From assembly GCA_903911165.1 (NCBI GenBank), contig CAIWCQ010000365.1, positions 1 through 15,000 on the forward strand: a DNA stretch of 15,000 bases, read 5' to 3'. Source of the stretch: an uncultured Actinomycetes bacterium (GTDB lineage: Bacteria > Actinomycetota > Actinomycetes > Mycobacteriales > Mycobacteriaceae). The notes under the pieces are model-generated. The model saw only the letters and a program-made list of their open reading frames with translations, did no database searches and was not told the origin of the DNA. Made by a program: the position numbers and the translations under genes. Below, one piece after another: positions 7,157 to 14,292 of this stretch (position 1 is the first letter of the stretch; each line of letters opens with the position of its first letter).

Positions 7157-7200
7157 CACATCAGGGGCCACAGCACATCAGGGGCCACAGCACACCAGGG
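7157..7200. repeat. 17-bp tandem repeat, 2.6 copies
   Basis: CACATCAGGGGCCACAG occurs twice without mismatch (7157-7173 and 7174-7190), followed by a partial third copy CACACCAGGG (7191-7200) with one change. The array lies in the 87-bp region between the divergent glycosyltransferase and ephG starts, 24 bp before the ephG ATG. It could be a replication-slippage array or a repeated protein-binding site in the shared promoter region. The repeat is certain by inspection; a function is not. Confidence 0.95.
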
Positions 7201-7211
7201 TCGCCAGGATC

Positions 7212-7217
7212 TAGGCT
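7212..7217 (+). promoter_or_regulatory. -10 element of ephG, probably leaderless
   Basis: TAGGCT fits TAnnnT and lies 7 bases before the ephG ATG, so transcription would begin at or next to the start codon. No Shine-Dalgarno precedes the ATG, which agrees with a leaderless transcript. Confidence 0.5.
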
Positions 7218-7224
7218 GTCGCCC

Positions 7225-7677
7225 ATGACCGAGACCACGAACGGCAGCGCGAGCGTCGACCGGCTTCAGCCCGATAATGCCCGAACCGTCGAAAACTTCC
7301 TGACGGCCCTCCAAAATCAGGACATCGACGCCGCGGGCGCGGTTCTCGACGACAACCTCGTCTATCAGAACGTCGGGTTCCCGACCATCCGCGGCCGGGT
7401 CCGCGCCATAAAGCTGTTCCGCTCCATGGAAGGCCGGGCGGGCTTTGAGGTCAAAACCCACCGCATCGCCGTCAACGGATCAACGGTGCTGACCGAACGC
7501 ACCGACGCCCTGGTGTTCGGACGGTTGCGGCTGCAGTTCTGGGTGTGCGGGGTGTTCGAGGTGACTGGCGGCCGGATCACGCTGTGGCGGGACTACTTCG
7601 ACATGTTCGACTTCACCAAAGCCCTCGCGCGCGGGATGCTCGGCGCCGTCATACCGGCGTTGCGGCCGACGCTGTAA
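7225..7677 (+). CDS. ephG: Limonene-1,2-epoxide hydrolase family protein EphG
   Basis: Epoxide hydrolase of the compact limonene-epoxide-hydrolase family (SnoaL-like cone fold), 150 residues, matching M. tuberculosis EphG (Rv2740). The family uses an Asp-Arg-Asp triad with Tyr and Asn to activate water. Candidates here are Tyr47 and Asn49 (VYQNVGF), Arg92 and Asp94 (TERTDAL), and Asp123 or Asp126 in WRDYFD. The residue spacing is close to the characterised Rhodococcus enzyme. Physiological substrates are uncertain; for EphG, fatty-acid or sterol epoxides have been proposed. The ATG at 7225 begins the family N-terminus (MTETTNGSAS) and is not preceded by a Shine-Dalgarno. The frame is open far upstream only because it lies antisense to the glycosyltransferase. 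Its stop is 6 bp from the pspM stop, tail to tail. Confidence 0.92.
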   Translation: MTETTNGSASVDRLQPDNARTVENFLTALQNQDIDAAGAVLDDNLVYQNVGFPTIRGRVRAIKLFRSMEGRAGFEVKTHRIAVNGSTVLTERTDALVFGRLRLQFWVCGVFEVTGGRITLWRDYFDMFDFTKALARGMLGAVIPALRPTL

Positions 7678-7683
7678 CGCGAA

Positions 7684-8505
7684 TCACCGGGCCAGGTCGA
7701 GTTCCTCGAAGGCCTGCGCCCAACCCAGTAGCCGGTCGGTGGCGTCGGTGAGCTCATGCCGATAGCGCTGCTGGAATACGCCAGCGCTCCTGCCGTCGGA
7801 ATCCATCGCAGACACCAATTGTGCTGCAGCGGTGACCATCTCGTTGTATTGACGCACACCGTTGTTGATCTGGGCGGCGAACGCGTTGATCGTCGGCGCC
7901 AGATAAGCGCGGGCGTCAGGGTTCTCGACGGCCGCACGCTCCATGGACGCAACCTCCGCTGCCGTCGCAGTCATGGCCGCCGCGGACCGCCCTGCCGCAT
8001 CGGTGAGTTCCCGGATTTCCTCCGGCGGCAGCATGTGGCCGCGGCCCATCACACCCAGCAGGGAGTGCAGACCGCGCTCGGACGCCCCCAGCGCCGAGAT
8101 GGCCGGGCGGGCGGCTGAACCGAACGGCGGCAACCGTCGCGCGCTGACGTGACGAAGTGGCGGCAACGGTTCGCCGCGCAGCCACCGGTAGCGCAACAGC
8201 AACAACGTCGCCGGGGCAGCGGCGCCAGCGGCGATCAGTCCGGTGATCAACAATCCCCATACCGGGGTGTTCCACACCGCGAGCAGACCGGTGAGAAGTA
8301 CCCAGAACGCCGAGGCGAACCCGAAGAACAGCCCCAACCGCAATGCCCAGCGCCGCTTTCGCAGGAGACGGGCCCGCGGATCCGCGGCGGCGCCGAGTTT
8401 CTGCGCGGCCACGTCGGCGTACTCGGCCGCGGCGTCGATGGCCCGCTGCAGGGCCGAGCGACGCGGGCGCGAGGCGAAGCCCGTTTGGTCTGTTCTGACC
8501 GCCAT
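7684..8505 (-). CDS. pspM: PspM, membrane partner of the mycobacterial Psp system (Rv2743c-like)
   Basis: Integral membrane protein of the mycobacterial phage-shock-protein system, 273 residues, matching Rv2743c. In M. tuberculosis it binds PspA and couples envelope stress to ClgR activity. A basic N-terminal region is followed by two adjacent membrane segments, about residues 56-78 (ALRLGLFFGFASAFWVLLTG) and 81-104 (rich in Leu and Ala). A long soluble helical C-terminus includes GVMGRGHMLPPEEIRELTDA. The ATG at 8505 has AGGAGG ten bases upstream (8516-8521). It is the last gene of clgR-pspA-pspM, 27 bp after pspA. The pspN gene (Rv2742c) that follows in M. tuberculosis is absent; ephG lies immediately beyond in the opposite direction. 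Confidence 0.92.
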   Translation of the reverse strand: MAVRTDQTGFASRPRRSALQRAIDAAAEYADVAAQKLGAAADPRARLLRKRRWALRLGLFFGFASAFWVLLTGLLAVWNTPVWGLLITGLIAAGAAAPATLLLLRYRWLRGEPLPPLRHVSARRLPPFGSAARPAISALGASERGLHSLLGVMGRGHMLPPEEIRELTDAAGRSAAAMTATAAEVASMERAAVENPDARAYLAPTINAFAAQINNGVRQYNEMVTAAAQLVSAMDSDGRSAGVFQQRYRHELTDATDRLLGWAQAFEELDLAR

Positions 8506-8532
8506 CGAGTGTTCGCCTCCTGGGAAAAGTTC

Positions 8533-9339
8533 CTACTGGCCGAGCGGCTGCTCAGGCTCGGGCGTGCTGATCGGAGTAGCCGGCGTGGCAGTCACGTCGC
8601 CGCCGGACGGCAGCGCCTCACCGCGCATCGAAGCCCGGATCTGCTCGAGCCTGGAGTGTCCGGCCATCTCGACGCTGGCCGATTGCACTTCCATCATCCG
8701 GCCCTGGACCGAGTTCTGCGCCAACTCAGCAGAGCCCATGGCGTTGGCGTAGCGACGCTCGATCTTCTCGCGGACCTCATCGAGGCTTGGCGTGCTGCCG
8801 GGTGCAGCGATCTCGCTCATCGATCGCAGCGAGGCGCTGACCTGCTCCTGCATCTTCGCCTGTTCGAGTTGGCTGAGCAGCTTGGTGCGCTCGGCGATCT
8901 TGGTCTGCAGCATCATCGCGTTCTGTTCGACCGCCTTCTTGGCTTGCGCTGCGGCCTGCAGGGCTTGATCGTGCATTCCCTTCAGGTCCTCGACGCTCTG
9001 CTCGGCGGTCACCAGCTGGGCGGCGAAGGCCTCCGCGGCGTTGGTGTACTCGGTGGCCTTGCCCGCATCGCCGGCCGCGGCGGCCTGGTCGGCCAAGGTC
9101 AGCGCCTGACGAACATTGGCCTGGAGCTTCTCGATGTCGGCCAGCTGACGGTTGAGCCGCATCTCGAGTTGGCGCTGATTGCCGATCACCTGGGCCGCCT
9201 GCTGGGTGAGCCCCTGGTGCTGGCGCTGCGCGTCCTCAATCGCCTGCTGGATCTGCACCTTGGGGTCGGCATATTCGTCGACCTTGGAGCCGAACAACGC
9301 CATCAGGTACTTCCATGCCTTGACGAACGGATTGGCCAT
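8533..9339 (-). CDS. pspA: PspA/IM30 family envelope-stress protein (35-kDa antigen, Rv2744c-like)
   Basis: Peripheral membrane protein of the PspA/Vipp1 (ESCRT-III-like) family that assembles on damaged membranes and, in mycobacteria, restrains ClgR. The 268-residue protein starts [20 protein letters not shown], an amphipathic helix that binds anionic lipid. Then follow long coiled-coil helices rich in Ala, Gln, Glu and Lys, such as [20 protein letters not shown] and [20 protein letters not shown]. The C-terminal tail ([20 protein letters not shown]) is Pro/Thr-rich and likely disordered. The ATG at 9339 is preceded by a G-rich stretch serving as Shine-Dalgarno. It is the second gene of the clgR operon, 115 bp after the clgR stop, a gap large enough for a second promoter, though none is convincing. 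Confidence 0.96.
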   Translation of the reverse strand: MANPFVKAWKYLMALFGSKVDEYADPKVQIQQAIEDAQRQHQGLTQQAAQVIGNQRQLEMRLNRQLADIEKLQANVRQALTLADQAAAAGDAGKATEYTNAAEAFAAQLVTAEQSVEDLKGMHDQALQAAAQAKKAVEQNAMMLQTKIAERTKLLSQLEQAKMQEQVSASLRSMSEIAAPGSTPSLDEVREKIERRYANAMGSAELAQNSVQGRMMEVQSASVEMAGHSRLEQIRASMRGEALPSGGDVTATPATPISTPEPEQPLGQ

Positions 9340-9454
9340 GTGTGTTGCCCCGCCTTCGAGTGAGTGCCGTGTGATCAGAGTCGACGCCTAATTTATCGGG
9401 TCGAGCGCTCCGACCATACCCAGGTACCCAACTCCGTCACCACATTCTGGCAAA

Positions 9455-9775
9455 TCAGGCGACGGCCATGACGACCGGACGCCCACCGACGCCCTGGACA
9501 GCGGCCACTGCCCCGGCCGCGCTGCGTTCCACTGCCTCCTGGCAGGCCATTTCCGTGCCGGCGTCACAGAGCACCCGCGACAGCGGAACATCCAGTGCGG
9601 CGCAGATGGCACCCAGCAGTTCGCTGGAGGCCTCCTTGCGTCCCCGTTCCACCTCGGAGAGGTAGCCGAGGCTCACTCGGGCGGAATCCGAAACTTCGCG
9701 CAACGTACGCCCCTGTGACGTGCGGGCACGCCGCAGCACATCACCTATTACTGCTCGCAGCACCACAGCCGCCAT
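9455..9775 (-). CDS. clgR: ClgR, Cro/CI-type HTH transcription activator
   Basis: Activator of clp protease genes and of its own psp operon, 106 residues, matching M. tuberculosis ClgR (Rv2745c). The XRE-type helix-turn-helix covers about residues 22-47; the block [20 protein letters not shown] is nearly identical to the M. tuberculosis protein as I recall it. The ATG at 9775 was preferred to one at 9823 because it starts the conserved N-terminus ([14 protein letters not shown]) and has a perfect AGGAGG seven bases upstream. The C-terminus ends VVMAVA; the small hydrophobic tail resembles the LAVA end of M. tuberculosis ClgR, a likely ClpP recognition signal. The stretch from residue 73 to 100 is divergent and low in complexity. 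A SigE-type promoter lies upstream. Confidence 0.95.
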   Translation of the reverse strand: MAAVVLRAVIGDVLRRARTSQGRTLREVSDSARVSLGYLSEVERGRKEASSELLGAICAALDVPLSRVLCDAGTEMACQEAVERSAAGAVAAVQGVGGRPVVMAVA

Positions 9776-9782
9776 CGCGCAT

Positions 9783-9788
9783 CCTCCT
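9783..9788 (-). promoter_or_regulatory. Ribosome binding site that sets the clgR start
   Basis: AGGAGG on the minus strand lies 7 bases before the ATG at 9775, a full consensus Shine-Dalgarno. It decides against the frame-open upstream ATG at 9823. Confidence 0.9.
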
Positions 9789-9819
9789 CGAGTCGTCGCA
9801 TCGACTAGCAACACCCAGT

Positions 9820-9847
9820 GCAACGCGCGAGTCCCTAATCCGGTTCC
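9820..9847 (-). promoter_or_regulatory. ECF (SigE-type) promoter of clgR-pspA-pspM
   Basis: On the minus strand GGAACC (9847-9842) and CGTTGC (9825-9820) are separated by 16 bases. This fits the mycobacterial SigE pattern GGAAC(C/T) followed at this distance by CGTT. The promoter lies in the 82-bp gap between the pgsA3 stop and the clgR start. Published work on M. tuberculosis places clgR under SigE during envelope stress, which agrees. The predicted leader is about 37-40 bases, ending in the AGGAGG. Confidence 0.8.
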
Positions 9848-9857
9848 CGCGAACGGC

Positions 9858-10454
9858 TCAGCGAGCGGCCGTTCTGCCCCGCAGCGCGGAACGCACGTAG
9901 TCCAGGCCGGTCGCCACGGTCAACACGATCGCTGCACCCATCACCACCCAGGCCACCGTGAGCCACGGCCCTGACCAGCTATTAAGCGGCAAAATGAACA
10001 AACCGATCGCAATCGACTGGACCAGGGTTTTGAGCTTTCCGCCCCGACTGGCTGGAATTACGCCGCGGCTGATGACCGCGAAGCGCAGCACTGTGATCCC
10101 GATCTCACGTACCAGGATCACCACCGTCACCCACCACGGCAGGTCGCCGAGCACCGACAAACCGATGAGTGCCGCGCCGATGAGCATCTTGTCCGCAATC
10201 GGGTCGGCCAGTTTCCCAAACTCGGTTTCCAGGTGGTAGCTACGCGCCAGCAAACCATCGAGCCGGTCGGTGAGCACCGCGACAGCAAAGATGCCAAAGG
10301 CGATGACACGGCTCTTCATCTGGTGCCCGTCACCGGCGAGCAGGAACAGCAAAAAGATCGGTACCAGAACCAATCGCAATGCGGTCAGCAGGTTGGCGAT
10401 ATTGGCAACCGGCGCGTGCCGGGCAGCCGGCGGAGTTTGAGGTTGGCCCGACAC
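9858..10454 (-). CDS. pgsA3: CDP-alcohol phosphatidyltransferase PgsA3 (PgsA-like, Rv2746c)
   Basis: Membrane enzyme of the CDP-alcohol phosphatidyltransferase family, annotated in M. tuberculosis as the phosphatidylglycerophosphate synthase PgsA3. It would join CDP-diacylglycerol and glycerol-3-phosphate. The 198-residue protein contains the complete active-site motif D-x2-DG-x2-AR-x8-G-x3-D-x3-D: Asp63, Asp66, Gly67, Ala70, Arg71, Gly80, Asp84 and Asp88. Several membrane segments are visible, such as [16 protein letters not shown] (about 26-41) and two near the C-terminus. The GTG at 10454 has no good Shine-Dalgarno, but a TACCCT -10 lies 7 bases upstream, pointing to a leaderless transcript. 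The gene is on the same strand as the psp operon, 82 bp upstream of clgR, and divergent from argA. Confidence 0.93.
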   Translation of the reverse strand: MSGQPQTPPAARHAPVANIANLLTALRLVLVPIFLLFLLAGDGHQMKSRVIAFGIFAVAVLTDRLDGLLARSYHLETEFGKLADPIADKMLIGAALIGLSVLGDLPWWVTVVILVREIGITVLRFAVISRGVIPASRGGKLKTLVQSIAIGLFILPLNSWSGPWLTVAWVVMGAAIVLTVATGLDYVRSALRGRTAAR

Positions 10455-10461
10455 GGACTTC

Positions 10462-10467
10462 AGGGTA
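10462..10467 (-). promoter_or_regulatory. -10 element of pgsA3, probably leaderless
   Basis: TACCCT on the minus strand fits TAnnnT and ends 7 bases before the GTG at 10454. The preceding GAACCGA is identical to the bases before the argA -10 on the other strand. Confidence 0.55.
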
Positions 10468-10500
10468 TCGGTTCACCCGGTGCCGACCTGCGAACCGATA
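10466..10500. repeat. Inverted repeat between pgsA3 and argA, overlapping both -10 elements
   Basis: TATCGGTTC (10466-10474) and GAACCGATA (10492-10500) form a perfect 9-bp inverted repeat with a 17-bp spacer. Each arm runs into the TA of one -10 hexamer, so the two promoters carry identical upstream bases in mirror orientation. It may be a shared operator or two copies of one promoter element. Confidence 0.9.
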
Positions 10501-10504
10501 GGGT
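10499..10504 (+). promoter_or_regulatory. -10 element of argA, probably leaderless
   Basis: TAGGGT fits TAnnnT and ends 6 bases before the argA GTG at 10511, so transcription should start at about the first codon. No Shine-Dalgarno is present. Confidence 0.55.
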
Positions 10505-10510
10505 TGCGCC

Positions 10511-11050
10511 GTGCCCGACTCCTCGCCCGGGGCTCCGTCGGCAGCCGCCCACGGTCGCGACGTCACCATCCGCCGTGCCCGCACCTCCGACGTTCCCGAG
10601 ATCAAACGGCTGGTGGACACCTATGCCGGAAAAATTCTGCTCGAGAAGGATCTCGTCACGCTCTATGAATCGGTCCAGGAGTTCTGGATCGCTGAGGCCG
10701 CAGGCAAGGCACTCGGCTGCGGGGCGCTGCACGTGCTCTGGGCCGACCTCGGCGAGGTGCGCACCGTGGCGGTCGATCCGGCCGTGCGGGGCCGCGGCAT
10801 TGGACACGCGCTTGTGGCCCGACTACTGGACGTGGCCCGCGAACTGCAGTTGCAACGAGTGTTCGTGCTGACCTTCGAGACCGGGTTCTTCGCCAGGCAC
10901 GGGTTCACCGAGATCGAGGGAAGCCCGGTGACTGCTGAGGTGTACGAAGAGATGCGCCGCTCCTACGATGTCGGCGTGGCGGAGTTCCTCGACCTCAGCT
11001 ATGTCAAACCCAACATCCTGGGCAACACCCGGATGCTGCTGGTGCTCTGA
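10511..11050 (+). CDS. argA: Amino-acid N-acetyltransferase ArgA (GNAT family, Rv2747-like)
   Basis: Acetyl-CoA-dependent N-acetyltransferase of 179 residues, matching M. tuberculosis Rv2747. That enzyme acetylates the alpha-amino group of L-glutamine and L-glutamate in the first step of arginine synthesis. The GNAT core runs from about residue 18. Motif A is VRTVAVDPAVRGRGIGHALV, with the pyrophosphate loop RGRGIG at 93-98. The C-terminal half (VFVLTFETGFFARHGFTEIE and SYVKPNILGNTRMLLVL) is distinctive for this short ArgA type. It lacks the amino-acid-kinase domain of classical long ArgA. The GTG at 10511 was chosen because a TAnnnT -10 lies 6 bases upstream; a start further downstream would still keep the domain. 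It is divergent from pgsA3 and convergent with ftsK, 31 bp apart. Confidence 0.9.
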   Translation: MPDSSPGAPSAAAHGRDVTIRRARTSDVPEIKRLVDTYAGKILLEKDLVTLYESVQEFWIAEAAGKALGCGALHVLWADLGEVRTVAVDPAVRGRGIGHALVARLLDVARELQLQRVFVLTFETGFFARHGFTEIEGSPVTAEVYEEMRRSYDVGVAEFLDLSYVKPNILGNTRMLLVL

Positions 11051-11081
11051 CCCTCCCCCGAAGTAATCAGAAGGGGCGTGA

Positions 11082-13682
11082 TCAGAAGTCCTCGGGCACC
11101 CCGTCATCATCGCCGTCGCCGCCGCCGCGGATCGATCCCAGCGTCGCTGCCAGTTCGTCCGGCTTGATCAGAACCTCACGGGCTTTGGAACCCTCGGATC
11201 CTCCGACGATGCCCTGATTCTCCATCAGGTCCATCAACCGGCCGGCCTTGGCGAAACCGACCCGCAGTTTGCGCTGCAGCATCGAGGTCGACCCGAACTG
11301 GCTTGACACCACCAGTTCGACGGCCTGGAGCAGCAGGTCCATATCGTCGCCGATGTCGGGGTCCACATCGGCGCGCTCCCCGCCGGGTTTGGCCGCGGTG
11401 ACACCATCGGTGTACTCCGGTTCGGCCTGGTCCTTGCACGCCTGCACGACGGCGTGGATCTCCTCGTCGGAGATGAACGCGCCCTGCAACCGAATGGGCT
11501 TGTTGGAACCCATCGGCAGGAAGAGCGCGTCGCCCATGCCGATCAGCTTCTCCGCGCCCGGCTGATCCAGGATGACCCGGCTGTCGGTCAGAGACGACGT
11601 CGCGAACGACAGTCGGGACGGCACGTTGGTCTTGATCAAACCGGTCACCACATCCACCGACGGTCGCTGGGTGGCCAGCACCAGGTGAATCCCGGCGGCA
11701 CGGGCCTTCTGGGTGATCCGCACGATCGCGTCCTCGACATCGCGCGGTGCGGTCATCATCAGGTCGGCCAACTCATCGACGATCGCGACGATGTAGGGAT
11801 AGGGCTTGTAGATCCGCTGACTGCCCAGCGGCGTGGTGATCTCACCAGACCGCACCTTGGAGTTGAAGTCGTCGATGTGACGCACCCGGGACGCCTGCAT
11901 GTCCTGATAGCGCTGTTCCATCTCCTCGACCAGCCACGCCAACGCGGCGGCCGCTTTCTTCGGCGCCGTGATGATCGGGGTGATCAGATGCGGAATGCCC
12001 TCGTACGGAGTCAGTTCCACCATCTTGGGGTCGATGAGGATCATCCGGACCTCCTCCGGTGTGGCCCTGGCCAACAGCGACACGAGCATCGAGTTGACGA
12101 AGCTGGACTTGCCGGATCCGGTAGACCCGGCGACCAGGAGGTGCGGCATCTTCGCCAGGTTGGCCGAGATGAAATCGCCCTCGATGTCCTTGCCGAGGCC
12201 GATCACCAACGGATGATGATCCCGACGGGTCGAGGCGGCAGTGAGCACGTCAGCCAGTCGGACCATCTCGCGGTCGGTATTGGGCACCTCGATGCCGACT
12301 GCAGATTTGCCTGGGATCGGTGCGAGCATCCGCACGCTCTCGGTGGCCACCGCATAGGCGATATTGCGTTGCAGCGCTGTGATTTTCTCCACTTTGACGC
12401 CGGGGCCGAGTTCCACCTCGTAACGGGTAACGGTCGGCCCGCGGGTGCATCCGGTGACCGCGGCGTCGACCTTGAACTGATCCAGCACCGAGGTGATGGC
12501 ATCCACCATCTGGTCATTGGCCGAACTGCGCCGCTTAGGCGGATCGCCGGCGATCAGCAGATCCAGTGGCGGTAGCGAGTAGGTACCGTCCACCGCCCGT
12601 TCGATCGACCGGGTCTTCTGGGACTGGGTCTCCTTCTGGGGCACGTCGACCTTGGGCCGGGCGGTTCGCTTGCGGCGGGGTGTGATCGGTTCGGTGAGGT
12701 TCGCGGCCCCGGGGGCGGACTCGTCAAGTGGATAGTTGTCAAAGGGTGTACCGCTCGGGCCTGCAGGACTCTGCCAGGACTGTGGTCCATCGCCGAGGGC
12801 TCGGGGGTCGTCGTAGTAGCCGTCCGAAAAGTCATCGGGTGCAGGCTCTTTGACGCCTGCGGTGCGCGTACCGTACTCCGCGCCATAGTCGTCGCCATAC
12901 TCATCGTCGCCGTAGTCCACGTCGCCGTAGTCCACTTCGCCGTAGCGCGCGCGGGCCGCGAACATGTCATACAGCGTCTCGGGCAGCTCACGGATGGTGG
13001 TGCCGGTGAGCAACAGCACCCCGAATAGTGCAGCACCGATCAGCAGCGGGGTGGCGATCCAAACCGTGAGTCCGTCGGACAATGGCCCGCCCATGGCGAA
13101 CCCGATGAAGCCACCGGCGCGTTGGCGCTCGGCCGGGCCGGAAGGCGAACCCGACCACAGATGCCACAGGCCAAGAACCGGCAGCGCGACCATCGCCGAA
13201 CCCAGGACCAGCCGTGGGCGGGCTTGGTGGTGGGGTTCGGTGCGCATCAGCACCAGCGCGACCGCGGCGATCAGCAATGGCAACAGGACCACCGTCGCAC
13301 CGACGAAGGTCCGTAGGCCCGAGTCAATCCAGGCGCCGACCGGCCGGGCGGCGTCGAACCAGGATGCCGCGGCAATGATCACCGCAAGGGCCAGCAGCCC
13401 CAGGGCGATACCGTCGCGCCGGTGTCCGGGCTCGATTTCCCGGGCGCGGCCCACCGAACGGGCGGTCGATCCGGCGCCTCGGGCCACCATGAACCAGGTC
13501 GCTCGCGCAGCCCGGCCACCGGCAGACGTCGCGACGGCGAACGCCGACGGGCCCTTCCGGGCGGGCGCAGGTGCCTTTCGGGCCGCGGGTTTACGGCGCG
13601 CCGGAACCGGCTTCGCCGGTTGGGATTTGCCCTTTGAGCTGGTCGTTCGCGCGCCAGAGCGAGCGGCCGTCTTATTTGCCAT
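11082..13682 (-). CDS. ftsK: FtsK/SpoIIIE DNA translocase
   Basis: Septal DNA pump that moves the chromosome terminus during cell division; 866 residues, full length. An Ala/Lys/Arg/Pro-rich basic N-terminus (about 1-75) precedes four membrane segments (about 95-240). An acidic linker with Tyr-Gly-Asp repeats (about 244-271) runs to near residue 390. The RecA-like motor has Walker [10 protein letters not shown], with Lys525, and Walker [11 protein letters not shown], with Asp636 and Glu637. The motif [20 protein letters not shown] follows. A C-terminal winged-helix gamma domain (about 785-850, [20 protein letters not shown]) reads KOPS sequences. The ATG at 13682 begins a conserved-looking start (MANKTAARS). 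A TAATCT -10 lies 6 bases upstream, suggesting a leaderless transcript. It is convergent with argA; the thioesterase lies upstream on the same strand. Confidence 0.98.
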   Translation of the reverse strand: MANKTAARSGARTTSSKGKSQPAKPVPARRKPAARKAPAPARKGPSAFAVATSAGGRAARATWFMVARGAGSTARSVGRAREIEPGHRRDGIALGLLALAVIIAAASWFDAARPVGAWIDSGLRTFVGATVVLLPLLIAAVALVLMRTEPHHQARPRLVLGSAMVALPVLGLWHLWSGSPSGPAERQRAGGFIGFAMGGPLSDGLTVWIATPLLIGAALFGVLLLTGTTIRELPETLYDMFAARARYGEVDYGDVDYGDDEYGDDYGAEYGTRTAGVKEPAPDDFSDGYYDDPRALGDGPQSWQSPAGPSGTPFDNYPLDESAPGAANLTEPITPRRKRTARPKVDVPQKETQSQKTRSIERAVDGTYSLPPLDLLIAGDPPKRRSSANDQMVDAITSVLDQFKVDAAVTGCTRGPTVTRYEVELGPGVKVEKITALQRNIAYAVATESVRMLAPIPGKSAVGIEVPNTDREMVRLADVLTAASTRRDHHPLVIGLGKDIEGDFISANLAKMPHLLVAGSTGSGKSSFVNSMLVSLLARATPEEVRMILIDPKMVELTPYEGIPHLITPIITAPKKAAAALAWLVEEMEQRYQDMQASRVRHIDDFNSKVRSGEITTPLGSQRIYKPYPYIVAIVDELADLMMTAPRDVEDAIVRITQKARAAGIHLVLATQRPSVDVVTGLIKTNVPSRLSFATSSLTDSRVILDQPGAEKLIGMGDALFLPMGSNKPIRLQGAFISDEEIHAVVQACKDQAEPEYTDGVTAAKPGGERADVDPDIGDDMDLLLQAVELVVSSQFGSTSMLQRKLRVGFAKAGRLMDLMENQGIVGGSEGSKAREVLIKPDELAATLGSIRGGGDGDDDGVPEDF
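12881..12945 (-). repeat. Imperfect 12/15-bp repeats inside ftsK encoding Tyr-Gly-Asp units
   Basis: The octamer CGCC(A/G)TA(G/C) recurs at 12881, 12893, 12908, 12923 and 12938 on the plus strand, spaced 12, 15, 15 and 15 bp. On the coding strand it gives successive YGD/YGE units separated by Val-Asp, Asp-Glu and similar pairs. The array lies in the acidic linker between the membrane domain and the motor, a region that is variable in length among FtsK proteins. Confidence 0.85.
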
Positions 13683-13688
13683 GCGGGA

Positions 13689-13694
13689 AGATTA
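13689..13694 (-). promoter_or_regulatory. -10 element of ftsK, probably leaderless
   Basis: TAATCT on the minus strand matches TAnnnT with a good A/T core and ends 6 bases before the ftsK ATG. No Shine-Dalgarno lies at the usual distance. The gap to the upstream thioesterase stop is 77 bp. Confidence 0.55.
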
Positions 13695-13759
13695 GTCCCT
13701 GGAGTCCCATCTGCACCACCCACAACACGGGTCACACGGTGGCCGTTGCCAGACCGCAA

Positions 13760-14224
13760 TCAATCGGCGAAAGCCGCCCGCAGTGCGCTCCGGCGGGCCA
13801 CGGCCGCCTGGTGGCGCACGCACTCCAGTTCCGTGACCGGGACCAGCGGCGGGACCGAAACCGGGTTCCCGGCGTCATCGACGGCCACCATCGTGAAATA
13901 GGAACTGTTGGTGTGCCGGCGGGTGCCGTCCCGGATGTTCTCCGTGTCGACCCGAATGCCCACCTCAAGGGAGGTGCGGCCGGTGTAGTTCACCGTCGCC
14001 GAGAACGACACCAACTCCCCCACCAGGATGGCGTCGCGAAACAGCACCCGATCCACCGACAGGGTTACCGCATAGGCGCCCGCGTAACGGCTGGCACACG
14101 AGTAGGCCACTTGGTCGAGGAACTTCAGCAGCGTGCCGCCGTGAACCTTGCCCGCGAAGTTCGCCATGTCCGGTGTCATCAGCACCGTCATGGACAGCGA
14201 GCGGCGATCTTCAGGTTGTCCCAT
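13760..14224 (-). CDS. Acyl-CoA thioesterase, hotdog fold (YciA/BACH type)
   Basis: Probable acyl-CoA hydrolase of 154 residues with a single hotdog domain. The active-site region MANFAGKVHGGTLLKFLDQV (residues 20-39) contains the conserved Asn22, the Val-His-Gly-Gly turn (27-30) and Asp37 on the hotdog helix, as in YciA and cytosolic ACOT enzymes. A second family stretch is VDRVLFRDAILVGELVSFSA, followed by NYTGRTSLEVGIRV. It is cytosolic, with no signal peptide. It would release free fatty acid and CoA from acyl-CoA; chain length cannot be predicted. The ATG at 14224 has a modest AAAGG upstream. It is divergent from the ABM gene (68 bp) and lies upstream of ftsK on the same strand. Confidence 0.88.
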   Translation of the reverse strand: MGQPEDRRSLSMTVLMTPDMANFAGKVHGGTLLKFLDQVAYSCASRYAGAYAVTLSVDRVLFRDAILVGELVSFSATVNYTGRTSLEVGIRVDTENIRDGTRRHTNSSYFTMVAVDDAGNPVSVPPLVPVTELECVRHQAAVARRSALRAAFAD

Positions 14225-14279
14225 GCCGCGGCCTTTCGTCGGTCAGTCACAATCTACGGTGAGGAGCCCGATCTAACCC

Positions 14280-14285
14280 GAGGAG
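14280..14285 (+). promoter_or_regulatory. Ribosome binding site of the ABM-domain gene
   Basis: GAGGAG lies 7 bases before the ATG at 14293. It is a strong Shine-Dalgarno that fixes the start. Confidence 0.8.
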
Positions 14286-14292
14286 CCAGCAC

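Noticed and set aside
6505..7224. Long open frame upstream of ephG (would give a 390-residue protein)
   Set aside because: It is the antisense shadow of the glycosyltransferase, rich in Arg, His, Gln and Pro; the LEH-family protein starts at 7225.
7138..7461. N-terminal extension of the glycosyltransferase frame
   Set aside because: It is antisense to ephG and crosses the tandem repeat; the conserved GT-B N-terminus starts at 7137.
8149..9363. 404-residue plus-strand frame over pspA and pspM
   Set aside because: Antisense shadow of two clearly identified psp genes; no recognisable domain.
9361..9454. Second promoter between clgR and pspA
   Set aside because: A TAAATT -10-like sequence exists on the minus strand, but nothing like a -35 lies 16-19 bases upstream; the operon promoter before clgR is sufficient.
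11051..11081. Possible bidirectional terminator between argA and ftsK
   Set aside because: Only a 4-bp CCCC/GGGG pairing with a 13-base loop and no T-run; too weak to call.
11454..12575. 373-residue plus-strand frame over ftsK
   Set aside because: His/Arg/Asp-rich antisense shadow of the FtsK motor domain.
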